Assembly (NCBI GenBank): GCA_015183035.1
Contig: JACZZP010000015.1
Coordinates: 1,426,001-1,490,000 of the forward strand
Direction of reading: 5' to 3'
DNA length: 64,000 nt
Origin: Meloidogyne chitwoodi
Lineage: Eukaryota > Nematoda > Chromadorea > Rhabditida > Meloidogynidae
The stretch's first letter is position 1. Each line of letters opens with the position of its first letter. This document shows, in pieces, positions 34,607 through 46,200 of this stretch. The notes under the pieces were generated by a model. The model made no database searches, had not been told where the DNA came from, and worked only from the letters and a program-made list of their open reading frames with translations. A program made the position numbers and the translations under genes.

Positions 34607-37600
34607 TATTATTATTTTATATTTAATATAAAATCTAAAAAAAAATTATTAAAAATAAATTAATTAAATATTTTAAAGTAAATATATTAAATTCAAAAAT
34701 AATAATTTTGCTAAAATAATATTTTTGTTGCTAAAAAATTAAAAAAGGAAATAAATAATTTTTAAAAATGTTTTATATATCTTTTTAAATAAATAAATAA
34801 ATATTTATTTATTTATTTATTTATTCGCTTGATTTAACTTTACTTTTTTAAAAAAAGTTTAAGAGCTATTTAGTCATGTGAAGTTTTTTTAAATATTATT
34901 TATTTTAATATTTAATAGGTAGAATTGGAAGAGAAGAGAAAACAAATTGCGCGTAAAATTTTTTTTGTTTTGTATGTGGGAGTGTTTTAAAAAAATTAAA
35001 TAATTTTAAAAAATAATATAATTATTTTGGACTTTTAATTTTTTGTTATTTTTGTTTCACTTTTAACTAATAAATAATTAATTTAAATAATTCTTTATTT
35101 TTTTTTTAATTTTTTAAAATATAATATTATTTTGTCCCATTTTTTGTTTTCATTTTTAACTTTAAAAAAATAAAAAATAATTTTAAAGAATTATTTAAAT
35201 TAATTAATGGTCCAATAAACAAACAATAATTGTTTTTAAATATTTAATAATATTTATTAAAATATTTAAAAATATATTCACTTATAAAATTAAAATAAAA
35301 TATTTAAAAATATCAGTAATTGGAGAAAAAAAATTTTAAAAATTAAAAGAATTATCAAATAAATTTAAAAATAATTTTATTTTATAATTTTTTAAATTTT
35401 TGGTTACAAAAAATATTTTATTTTTTCTAAAAATAATTTTTTTTTATTTTTATTACAAAAATAAAATAATATTTTCTTAATTTTTGTTTTAATAAATAAA
35501 AAAATAATTAAAAAATTAGAAGAATTCTTCTAATAAATATATTTATTTATTTATATGAATATAAAGAAAATTAAAAAAGAAAAAAAAATAGGCAATAAAA
35601 ATATTTTATTTTTTAAATGAAGAATATTATTTTTGGACTCAAAATTAAAAAAAACTATTTTTGTTAATAAATAATATTATTATGGTAATTTATTAAAATA
35701 AAAATAAATATATTAATTAATTTAAAATAAATTTATTTTAATTTTTTTTATGATTTCATTTAATAATAAAAAGAAAATATATTTTTGAATAAATAAAAAT
35801 TATTTTTAATTTTTTTATAATTGTTTATTTAAAATATTTAAAAATTATTAAATATATTTTTAAAATTAAAATATTCTAAAATTTGTAGAAAAAATAAATA
35901 TTTAAAATTTTAATATTTTTAAAAAAGAAAATAAAATAATTGTTAAAATATAAAAATAAAATATATTTTAAATATTTAATTATTCTTTTTTTTAAACAAA
36001 ACAAAATAGAATAGAAAAAACAAAGTTTAAAAAACAAAAGAATATTTATTTATTTTTTATTTAAATTTGTAAAGAAAAATAAATTAAAAAAAAACAATTT
36101 TTAAATAATTATTTTATTTTTATTATTAAAAATAAATAAATTAAAGTAATTAATTAATTAATTACTTTTTAGTAATTTTGTTAATAAAAATTAAAATTAA
36201 TTAAAACTATTTTATTTTAAATAAATAAATAAATATTTATTTATTTATTTAATGTCTAAATATATTTATTCTTTTTTAAAAATTTAAAAAGTTCTGTCTA
36301 AAAAGTTTTTTTTTCGTGTCAATAAATAATATTAAAAATCATAAATAATTCCTATAAATTTATTAAAATAAATAAATAATATATTTATTATTAAATAAAT
36401 AAATAAAAAAAAAAGAAAAAGTTTTTAGTGACGCAAATAAAAAGAATAATTAATATATCTTCTTCTTCTTTTAATTATTTAAATTAATTAATTATTTAAA
36501 TATTAATTTAATTTTTAATATTTTATAAAATAATTAATTTATTTTTAATAAAATGTAAATTTAATAATTATTTTTAAATTTAATTAAATTATTAATTTTT
36601 TTAAATTATTTAAATTTATATATTTTTTTAAATATATTTTTAAAATATTTTTAAATTTTTCAAATTTTTGACTTTAATAGATCTCTCAAAATAAATAAAT
36701 AAAAATAATAAATAAATAAATACCTAACAATTTTCTTTTCAGCCAATTTCCGGTTTAAAATAAATTATTTAAAAATAAAAATATTTTAAAATTAAAATAT
36801 TTTGACAAATTTCATAAGTCCAATCAAATTTTTATATAATTTAATTTCAATTAATTTTAAATGTTTTAACAAATTAAACAGGGAATTGGATTCGCATCTC
36901 TTCCAATATTTGTAGAAAGATTTGTTGTTATTATGGAAACGCTGAAAATATATTGAAAGAGATATGAAGGTAACCTTTCTTTATTAGTGCCATGAAGGTA
37001 CACCTGATTATAGTCTTAAAGTAGCCTTAATTCCCTGAGTGTTCTTTTTAACTATTAATATTTTTTAATAAAGATAAATTAGTCCTTGAGAAAGGCTTTA
37101 TAATAAATAAAACTATTTTTATATTTTCGAATTGTTGATTGGACGTATATTGTGTAATAGAGCCCAAATCTTTTAATAAAAATAATTAATTATTATTATT
37201 ATTTAAATTTTAAAAAAAGAAAATCAACGTCATTTTTATATATTCTTTTTTTATTTCCCCAAAGGAATTAAAAAAAGAACAGATTAAAAAAACAAAAAAA
37301 CTTTTTTTTAAAAAAAATATTGTTAAAATTTAAAATATATTTAGTACATGATTACTCTCTAGGGAATTATTTAAAAAAAAAAATTCTAAGAAAATAAATA
37401 TTTATTTTTTAATCTTTTTAAAAATAAATAAATATATTTTTGTAAATATAAATTAATTTAATTTAAATAAAATAATATTCTTTTTTCTAATTTTTAATAT
37501 TTATTATTTTTAAATATATATCCTAAATAAATTATTTTAAATATTATATTAATTATTTAAATAATATTTATTTTTTAATTAAAAAAAAATCTCCTTTTTT

Positions 37601-38180
37601 TTAATAATTATTTATTTATTTTTAAATAAAATTCTTTAATTTTTCCCTTTTTTAATTCTTTTTTTTTTGTTTTATTTTTTAATTAAAATATTAATATTTA
37701 ATTAAAATATATTTTTAATAAATTTATTTTTTCTATTTAATCTCTTTAATTTTCTTAAAAACATTTTTTTAAATTCCCTAGATAATATATTGCCAATATA
37801 TTCTTTTCTTTCTTTTTTGAACATATTTATTTGACCAAATAAAATAAAATAAAAAATAACTTTATTTTTCTCTCCTCCTTTTTTTTTTACTTATTTTATT
37901 TTCTCTTTTTATTTATTTCCTTTTATCTACTACATAATATTCAGCATTTTTACTCTTGAAAGGAATAAATATATTTAAATATAAATGAAAATATTTTTAT
38001 TTTTTTTAAAAAAAAGAAATTTTTAAAAATTATTTTTTAAAGAATATTTTTTCTTTTTTAAATAAATTATTTAAAAAAAGAATAAAACACTTTGACACTT
38101 TTAGACAATACAAAAGTAGTTAAATAATATTTAAATAACACATTACTTTATTTTATTTTTTTAAATAATAATTATTTAAA
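34607..38180. other. A+T-only gene desert
   Basis: More than 3.5 kb consist almost entirely of A and T with runs of TTTA/TAAA units, for example 34790-34825 and 36215-36250. Only about 36870-37160 is slightly more complex. No open frame with a domain or codon pattern is visible. It forms the shared upstream region of two divergent neuropeptide genes. Confidence 0.6.
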
Positions 38181-38452
38181 TATTTAACCGGTAAATATCC
38201 AGTTGACTGCCCACCTGTCCGCAAAGAGAATTCGCTCTTTTCCTTTCTTCTCTTGCATTTTTGGCGTTAGGAGAAGTGCACGCTTATTTATTTTTCCTCT
38301 CCTCTATAATATGCCTTTTGGCATTTTGAAAGAAAGGGATAAAATAATTAAAATTAATAATAATAAAGTGAAAATATATTTATTTTAAAAGTGACCAAAG
38401 CTTAATAATCAAAGAACATTACTTTGGGACTTGACTTGTGTTTATTGTACAT

Positions 38453-38576
38453 CAGGGCTGGGTCGAAATTGGAAAAAAGTCGAAATCGAAATTTTTTAAT
38501 TTCGCGAAATCGAAATAATTCGAAATAAAAACCTCGAAATCCCGAAATTCGAAATCGAAATTTCGACCCAGCCCTG
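38453..38576. mobile_element. hAT-type MITE nested in the MULE
   Basis: This 124-bp element begins CAGGGCTGGGTCGAAATT and ends with the complement AATTTCGACCCAGCCCTG. Its inside is nearly all short CGAAAT units in both orientations, so it can fold into one long hairpin. An exact 8-bp direct repeat TTGTACAT flanks it (38445-38452 and 38577-38584). An 8-bp duplication and CAGGG-type tips fit the hAT superfamily. It has no coding capacity. Confidence 0.88.
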
Positions 38577-38635
38577 TTGTACATATAAATATGTAAATAC
38601 TAGAATTCAATTAAGATTTCTTTAAAAATCCCAAA

Positions 38636-38809
38636 ATGTCCCTTTCTTGCCCTACAAATAATTCCTCCGAAGAAAAATTCTGGATCCCATTTTTCGATGA
38701 TCAAACACTAGATATTGAATCTAAGAAAAAATCCCAAATTTTAATTATTGAATATTTACAAAATTTCCGCCTATTAAAGACTGCTATGATCTGTCACACA
38801 CTTTATTAA
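38636..38809 (+). other. 57-codon open frame inside the MULE
   Basis: The frame reads MSLSCPTNNSSEEKFWIPFF and ends KTAMICHTLY just at the right inverted repeat. It matches no family I recognise. It could be a captured host fragment, as in Pack-MULEs, a remnant of an element gene, or chance. Confidence 0.3.
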
Positions 38810-39072
38810 TTAATTTTAATTATTTTATCCCTTTCTTTCCAAGTGCCAAAAGGCATTTTACAGTGTAGAGGAAAAATAAGCGTGCACTTCTCCCAACGCC
38901 AAAAATGCAAGAGAAGAAAGGAAAAGAGCGAATTCTCTTTGCGGACAGGTGGGCAGTCAACTGGTTATTTACCTATTTAACCTAAAACTTTAAAAAATAA
39001 TAAATAAAATATTTAAAAATATTTTTATTATTTTAATAATTTATTTTATTTTTTAGATAAATATTTAAAAAA

Positions 39073-41475
39073 ATGAAAAGAAATTCTTCTTCTTTTTCTT
39101 CTTCAAAAATACAAAATAATATTTTAAAAAAATTAAATAATAATAAATTAGGAATTACTTGCCAATTAGAATTACGACGAGTTTCACTTTTATTACTTTT
39201 AATTGTTGGAACTACTTTTGAACAAAGTAAATTAATTATTTATTTATTTTATTATTTTATTATTTATTTATTTAATTATTTCTAAATATTAAAAATAAAT
39301 ATTATTTTAAAATAGTTTTCTTATTTTAAATGTCAAATATATTTTTATTCAATTTTTAAATTTATTTTTGTTGCCTAAATTTTATTTTTAATTTTAAAAG
39401 AGGAACTGATTTTTTAAATAAAAAAAGAAAGGAACATTTTTAAAATAAACATTTATTTTTTTAAATTAAATTTATTTTAAAAATAAAAATAATATTTAAG
39501 AGAAATTGTTAATAAAATAAAATATTTTAAAAATAGATTTTAATATTTAAAAATAAATATTTAAATATTAATATATTTATTAATTAATTTAAATTAATTA
39601 ATTTTTCTATAATTTCTCTCTCTTTTTACCAATTTTTAAATTAAATTAAAATTAGTATTTTAAAAAATTATTTTCTCTCAAAAATCTTCATTTTTTAATT
39701 AAAAAAAAATTAATTATTTATTCTATCCAATTTTAGCTTTTTTATAAATAAATCTTTTTAAATTTATTTATGTTAATTTTTATGTCAATAAAATGCCTAA
39801 AATATTTTTTTTAACCAAAAACCTCTTTTTCTAAATTTGAATGAATAAATAAATAAATAATAAATTTAATTTTATAAAAATAATAATATTAAAAAATAAA
39901 TATTTTATTAGTAAATTTAAATGGAGAAAAAAGAAAAATATAATAATAAATTTTAAAAATTAGATATTTTTAATTATTATTTTTTAATTTTTAATAAATT
40001 TATATATAAAAATATTTTAATATTTAAAAATATTATTTTTTAAATTATTTTTTATGACGTTTTCTTTTTTTTCAATTTAATAAATTGGCCAAAAACAAAA
40101 AAAAACAAATAATTTTAGAAGAATATATTTACTTATAAATATTTATTCAATTTAATTAGCTAAAAAAACATTTAAAAAATGCCCATATAACTTTAAGTAC
40201 AAAAATTGTCCCCTAGGGAAAGTTTGTTTTAAATTAAAATAATATTTTTATATTTACCTAAATTTAAATTAAAAAAATAAATTAAAATAAAAATAATATA
40301 ATTAAATAAAAAATAAATATTTAATATTTACCTATGTTAGAGAAAATAAACTTGATTAATTAAATGACAGAGAAAAACAAACATAAATAAAGTTTTGTTT
40401 TATTTTTCTTTTTCATTTATATACTGTATTCTTTTGTAAATTCTCTCTTTCATTTTTTATCAAGTTTCTTTTATTATTTACTATATAATAAGATTTTAAA
40501 ATTAATTAATTAATTATTTTTATTTTTTTATTTTAGCTCCAAGTTGTTTAGCTACAAACATTGATGAAAATGAAGGTATTGAGGAATATTTACCATTTTC
40601 TTCAATTGATGGAGGCAGTAAACGTGGTGGAGCACGAGCCTTTCAACGTCCTAATTTTGATGATATAAGTTATGAATTAAAAAGAGGAGGTGCTCGAACA
40701 TTTTCAATTGAAAATAAAAGAGGTTTAATATTTAATTAAATATTAATTAATTTATTTTTAATATAATAAAAGGTGGTGCAAGGGCATTTTCCAAAAATGA
40801 AGAAAAACGAGGTGGAGCTAGACCATTTAATGAAGAGAAAAGAGGTGGGGCAAGACCATTTTACGGTTTTTTTGGAGGTGGTGATAATACTTGGAAAAGA
40901 GGTTATTACTATTATATTTTTAAAAATATTTTATTTCTTTAAAAAATACAAAATTTAATTAAAAATATTTATAAGTCTTTTCTCTTTTTTTGTGTCAGCA
41001 CTTTTTGATTGACAGCATTTCCTTTTTTTAATTTGAATTAATATTATTATTTTTAAAAAATTCTAAAAAATTATTTAAATATTTTAATAAAAATATGTAG
41101 GTGGTGGTCGATTTTTTATTCGTCCTTTTGCTGATCATGGTAGCTATGGAGGAATTGGTGGAAGTTCATGGGCTAAAAGAGGTGGTGGTCGACAATTTTC
41201 TGCTGATAAACGTGCTGGTGGACGAAACTTTTTTGGGTTAATTTTTTTAATTTTAAATTATTTTAATAAATTTTTAGTAATTTAGACTCAGCATTTGATT
41301 CATCAAATTATTGGATCTCACCAAGGTATATACCATTAAAAAAGGTTATTAAATTGTTTTTAATTAATAATCCATTATATAATTTTTTAATTAATTTTAT
41401 TTTAAGGCAATTGTAAACGATTATCAAATAATTGAAAATGCTTCTCCTTTTTATAGCCATCATTTCAACAATTGA
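39073..41475 (+). CDS. nlp-9/nlp-21: GGARxF neuropeptide precursor (NLP-9/NLP-21 type)
   Basis: Exon 1 (39073-39226) encodes a hydrophobic signal sequence (VSLLLLLIVGTTF) after an unusual 35-residue Ser/Asn/Lys-rich extension. A 1.3-kb intron separates it from exon 2 (40537-40722). Later exons start at 40773, about 41101, about 41279 and about 41407; the stop is 41473-41475. KR sites release GGARAFQRPNFDDISYEL, GGARTFSIEN, GGARAFSKNEE, GGARPFNEE, GGARPFYGFFGGGDNTW, a 25-residue GGGRFFIRPF peptide, GGGRQFSAD and AGGRNFFG with a long C-terminal tail. These match the GGARAF/GGGRAF peptides of C. elegans NLP-9 and NLP-21; the GGARPFYGFF peptide is closest to NLP-9. Peptides end in acidic or aromatic residues with no amidation Gly, as in that family. 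Introns repeatedly cut the Gly codon after KR. Confidence 0.9.
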
Positions 41476-41965
41476 CAAAAAACAAAGAATGATTTCCAAA
41501 AAATATATACATATTTAGTTTAAAAATTATCCAAAAAATATTCAATCTCATTTTCCCTATGAATATAAATAATTAAATAAAAAAATATTTTATAAATGAT
41601 TATTTTAATTTAAAAAATTATAATTTTCCTTATTCTCTTTTCAATCTCCGTTTTAGAAAAGGATCCTTCTCTATAGGCTGGAGTATTTTTTAATCTAGGA
41701 GCTATTTCATGTTCTTTAAATTGAATTTTAAATATTTGTTTATTTTTGTGAATCAATTTACGAATCTAACATGTTTAAATCCACCAAATAATCATATAGT
41801 GACTAATTTTATTGAATGCAATTAGGGTATTTTAAACTCCGAAAGAATTTGCAACTTCAAATTCCTAAAATGCGTCAAATACTCTAATGGAAACTAATTC
41901 TGATCATTATCAGAAATTCCTCATATTTAAGAATTCCCCCATTTTAATCTAGAAATGGATTAAAA

Positions 41966-42136
41966 ATGGAGAGTCATAAGAACAAAATTTTCCCAATAGA
42001 ATTATTATGTGAACTTATTAAGTTTATTCCTTTTAATTCGAAATGGGCAAAAATCCGAGTAACGAGATCATTTGATCTTTATGTAATCACTCTTCAGAGA
42101 AAGTGGCTACTTGCTTTAAAAATTGTTGGTCCTTGA
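41966..42136 (+). CDS. Degenerate F-box-like short frame
   Basis: The 56-residue frame MESHKNKIFPIELLCELIKF, then NSKWAKIRVTRSFDLYV, has the proline-Ile-Glu-Leu-Leu start and hydrophobic spacing of an F-box motif, which recruits substrates to SCF ubiquitin ligases. It stops early (tga at 42134-42136) and has no substrate-binding repeats. It is probably a remnant of the large nematode F-box families or a first exon whose continuation I cannot place. Confidence 0.35.
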   Translation: MESHKNKIFPIELLCELIKFIPFNSKWAKIRVTRSFDLYVITLQRKWLLALKIVGP

Positions 42137-42176
42137 ATGATAAAATAAAGCTAAAAAATAATCTAATCAATTTTAG

Positions 42177-43026
42177 GCAAGAACAGGGACGATTAATACA
42201 CTTGGGCAAATGGTGCAAACTCTTTCAGTTGTTTTGGAAGGCCAACGGTACTTTACCAGAGACCAGTTTTTATATTTGTGTGGTCGTTTGGAAAGTGAGT
42301 TGATTAAATATTTTTTATAAATATATTAAAATTTTTGATTGGCTCTGAGAATTTTTTATTCATGTAGTAAAGTCCGGAGATACGCTTTTTTTAAAAAACT
42401 GTAGAAATTAGTTTAATTTTTATCTTAAATGATCAATTACATTAAATATCTTCTAATAATAAAATTCATTTAAAGTTTTTCCTGATTTGATCTTTCAGTG
42501 GACGGATCCTCATATTGTATGTTTTAAAATTCGATACCTCTCAACACATAATTATATCTAAATGCACAATAATAGTACATTTAAAAAATTTAGCAAGTTC
42601 CAGCCCCCAATTTTATTTGGCCTGATTTCTTGAATCGAAATTCGAGAGAGCTGGTTTGAATTTATTAATTTATTTACTTTTTATTTTAAGATGCTAAATT
42701 GTTTTCGTGACAGGAGGATTGCTCTAAGAGGAATTTTTCATGATCTGTTGGAGTTTTTAAGTGACATTCAAGAGAATGCTATACATGATTGGACTGCGTG
42801 GCGATTACGTGTTGAAGGTTATCTTTTGCATTTACTTAAAAATTATTTCTATAACAAAATACTAAAAATAAATCAATTCATGGGTAGAGGAATAAAATTC
42901 ATAAGGTGATTCACTGATGCTGCCCTGTTTCTTAAAATCAACAATTTAACCCGATAACAGATTGACTTTAATTTTTCAGGTGCGATGGTGCATTTACAAA
43001 GCATTATAAATTACATGAATCAATAA
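42177..43026 (+). pseudogene. Unrecognised exon remnants
   Basis: After a good acceptor, a frame reads ARTGTINTLGQMVQTLSVVL and GQRYFTRDQFLYLCGRLE up to a GTGAGT donor at 42295. A second exon-like block (42691 to about 42825) reads CFRDRRIALRGIFHDLLEFL and IHDWTAWRLRVEG, ending at a possible donor. A third after TTTTTCAG gives AMVHLQSIINYMNQ and a taa at 43024-43026. The second and third blocks join in frame. The first and second do not in any splice combination I tried. The amino acid composition looks like real protein, so this is a broken gene or one with an exon I missed. The family is unknown to me. Confidence 0.4.
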
Positions 43027-43291
43027 AAATCTTTTCTATTTATTGTTGTTTTTTCAAATTTTATATACAAATAAACTGTTAGATTTTATAAATTCTTTCT
43101 AATTAATATAAGATTGTTTCTAGCTGATTTCTCTTTGTATTTTTTATTATTTTGTACACAACCTAAAAAATACTCAAGGAAAATGTTTATATCAAAACAC
43201 AAAAATATTGAAAATTTTGCATATACAACGCAATAATTCGTCATTAAATATAAACCCGAAATTTGGGGAATTGCAAATTACTTTTACTCAT

Positions 43292-46200
43292 TCATTCTGT
43301 GTCCATAGTTTCATGAACATTATTAGGTGAAACCTTAGAATCATTTATTGCGGTCCATACATGTTGTTCACGAGCCTAAAAAGACAAAAGATTTCATCTT
43401 TTTAAACTTTCAAATTTTAGATTTTATCAGAAAATGAGTAATTTTTAAAATAAATATTTTAATTATCCAAAATTCAAACTATCAATATCAAAAATTTTCC
43501 AGAAAAAATAATTATTTAAACCTGCATTTCTTTCATGGCTGTCAACTCATTATTTGTATTAATTATCTCCCATAAATCTGTCAACTTTTGAGAACGATCA
43601 CTATTTGGCACACGCCTCAATGCCAAAACTGTTCGCACGGCTGAACGCTTTAATTCCTCATGTTTATCACTTTCTTGCTTAACAGCATTTTGTCTTGGAC
43701 GTGACAAAAGTTGAGACTAAAAAAGAAATCACTTTAATTTTATAATTTTTATTTAAACCTTAATATGTTCACAAAATCCGTCCAATCGCTGGGATATCTG
43801 TATTGGGCATTTGTTAACTAGACGAGTAAGCATCAAATAGGCAAGAAGACGAATATCATGACAATCCTAAAAAATATTTTTTATTTTAAAAATTAAAAAA
43901 TCACTTTAAGTCCATTCTCAACATAAGAGAGATATTCGGTCAAATTTACACGGTCCAAGCATTGATCCGCGAGAGTGTACATGCTAATATTTATTAATAT
44001 TTTTTTAAATATTTTTACATCTTTCCAAAAGTTTATAAGATAATTAAAATATACTTCCCCTTCTTATTCTTCCTAATCAAGAAAGACATCCTCCCCTTCC
44101 ACGTTATTCAATAAAATGAGACTCACCATTCAAATGCAGCTTTTCTCAAATCAAGTCCATCATCGACAACATGTTTAAAAGGACCCATTTCAACTTCACG
44201 AACCAATTCTTGTTTAACTTTAGTTTCTTCATAAAGTGCAGGTAATAGTTCTGGCAGATATTCTTTAATTAGTTTTGGCTTATTATGAACCGCAGAATTC
44301 AAAGTAACAATTGCAACACGACGAACATTTAAGTCATTGTCAAGTATGGCAGCAAAGAATCTTCCAAGTACTGGGCGAAGATATTCATCAACAGCTTTTC
44401 GTGGTTGTTCAGCTATTAGGAAACGTAGAGCAGTGACAACTGTGGCACGAACGTTAGCAGAAGTGCTCTTAACGTTTTGCTAGAAAAAAATTTAATTTAG
44501 AAAAAGGAACTGACAGTGTTACAAAATAAATTAATTAAATAAAAGCCCCTATCCTTATTTTTTAAATATTAATAAAATAAAAAAAACCGACCACTAAAAC
44601 ACCCACAAAATGTTCAGGATTAACAGTACATAAACGTCCAATACATTCAGCAACAACATTTCTAATACTTTCTTCATTAGACCCGCAGTATTTAATTAAT
44701 AAAGTCCAAATCTCTTCAACACCATTTGTAAAAGCAGTATCTGCTTCTTCTGAAGAACGAGTTGCAGCAGTTTGTTCATCAATAACTTCTTTTAAAGCAT
44801 GCAAAAATAAATATTGACGCCGCTCCTCCTTCGAGATTTCCATAAGTAGAAATGGAAGAAATTTCTTCAAGTTTCCAGTGGCTAAATTTCCAAGAGCATA
44901 GCTAGCAGCAGATTTAATTTCTTCAAGTGGAGAGCCAAATGATTCAATAATTAATTGTTCGGTGCTGAAATAAAAAAGAAAATGAAAATATAAAAAATGG
45001 ATAATAAAGAAAAAAACAAGTAAACTAAAAAACAAATAAAATATAAAACAAAAAAATTTATTTTAAGAAAATACAAAAAAATAATAATAAAAAACTAACC
45101 TTATTTCATTTTTTCTTGCAGCAATTATATCGCTACAAATATGTCCTAATTCTCCTAAAGTCAAAATTGTGTAGAGACGAACAGAATCACTGCTTTGTTC
45201 TTTTAAAGAATTTCGAAGAGAAGCAACCAATTTAGAAGATTTTTGATTATCAGATGTTGCTTGAGTAACAGTAGCAACAGCTTTAGCAATTGAATTGTAA
45301 GCCTGACGATGTAATAATTGAGCGGAGGCTGAATTGACTGGCTCTATGAGTTTTGAAATAATTTCCTAAATATAATTTATTTAAAAATTCAGAAGAAAAA
45401 GTAAAAGTTTACAACCTCAAAAGATGGCTTATTAGGTAGTGGAGCACGAATTAACGCTGCAAGTAGACCCAGAGAAGCATTTAGCGTAGAGCCTTGAAGC
45501 AACGAACTTTGGACCAATGAAATGATAGATCTAATTAAATTATAAATTTTTAATTAAATTTTAAAAATAAAATCATATTTTATTTTAAAAATGACGTACT
45601 TAAATAGATTATTTAACGATTCAGCATGAATTTGGTCAGGATAAGAATTGACAATATCTGAAAATTATTATTTAATTTAAATAAATTTTTTTCCAAACTT
45701 GTAATGAACGTAATAGCAATTTGGCTAAGTTGAATGTCAAGTTCACTGATCAAAGCAGGTATCTCTTTTACTACTTTGACAAGACCAGGCCCTTGCAAAC
45801 CATTTTTATTAAAACGGCGTTTGACAAGAGATTCCAATAAAATTAATGTATTTAACTAAAAAGTAAAAGAATATTTCTCATAAAAGAGAAAAAAATATTA
45901 AAAAATGTACAAAATAATAATCTAAATTATAGAATTCGTCAAAATAAAAAAATTAAAAACCCTTAAAGAACGTTGATTTTTGCGCAGAAAATCAGCACAA
46001 AGTGTAAGTAAATCAGAAAGAAATGGTTTTAGCTCAATCTTTGCATTGCTATCGACAACTGTGTTAATTGAGCGAACAGTAACTAATCGAGTCATTTCAT
46101 TGCGAAGACGTTCAAGTAGTGAGGAAAGGCAAGCTTCAATCTAAAAAATTGTAAACTTGAAAAATGAAAGAAATCTTTTATTAAAGAGTTAAATCATATC

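Larger units (their letters stand above)
38190..38973. mobile_element. Non-autonomous MULE-type element with long inverted repeats
   Basis: The ends GGTAAATA...TATTTACC are the outer tips of inverted repeats about 165 bp long (38190-38355 and about 38809-38973), which match nearly base for base apart from small indels. The element is flanked by an exact 9-bp direct repeat TATTTAACC (38181-38189 and 38974-38982). Long terminal inverted repeats with a 9-bp target duplication are the marks of Mutator-like elements. No transposase is encoded, so it would depend on another copy. A second element is nested at 38453-38576. Confidence 0.85.

Noticed and set aside
36879..37037. CAGGGAATT...AATTCCCTG, looking like hAT tips 159 bp apart
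   Set aside because: Only nine bases pair, the insides do not match, and the flanks (AAATTAAA and AGTGTTCT) show no target duplication.
37358..37782. Inverted pair TCTAGGGAATT / AATTCCCTAGA about 400 bp apart
   Set aside because: The match is 11 bases with only A/T runs beyond, and no duplication or content supports an element.
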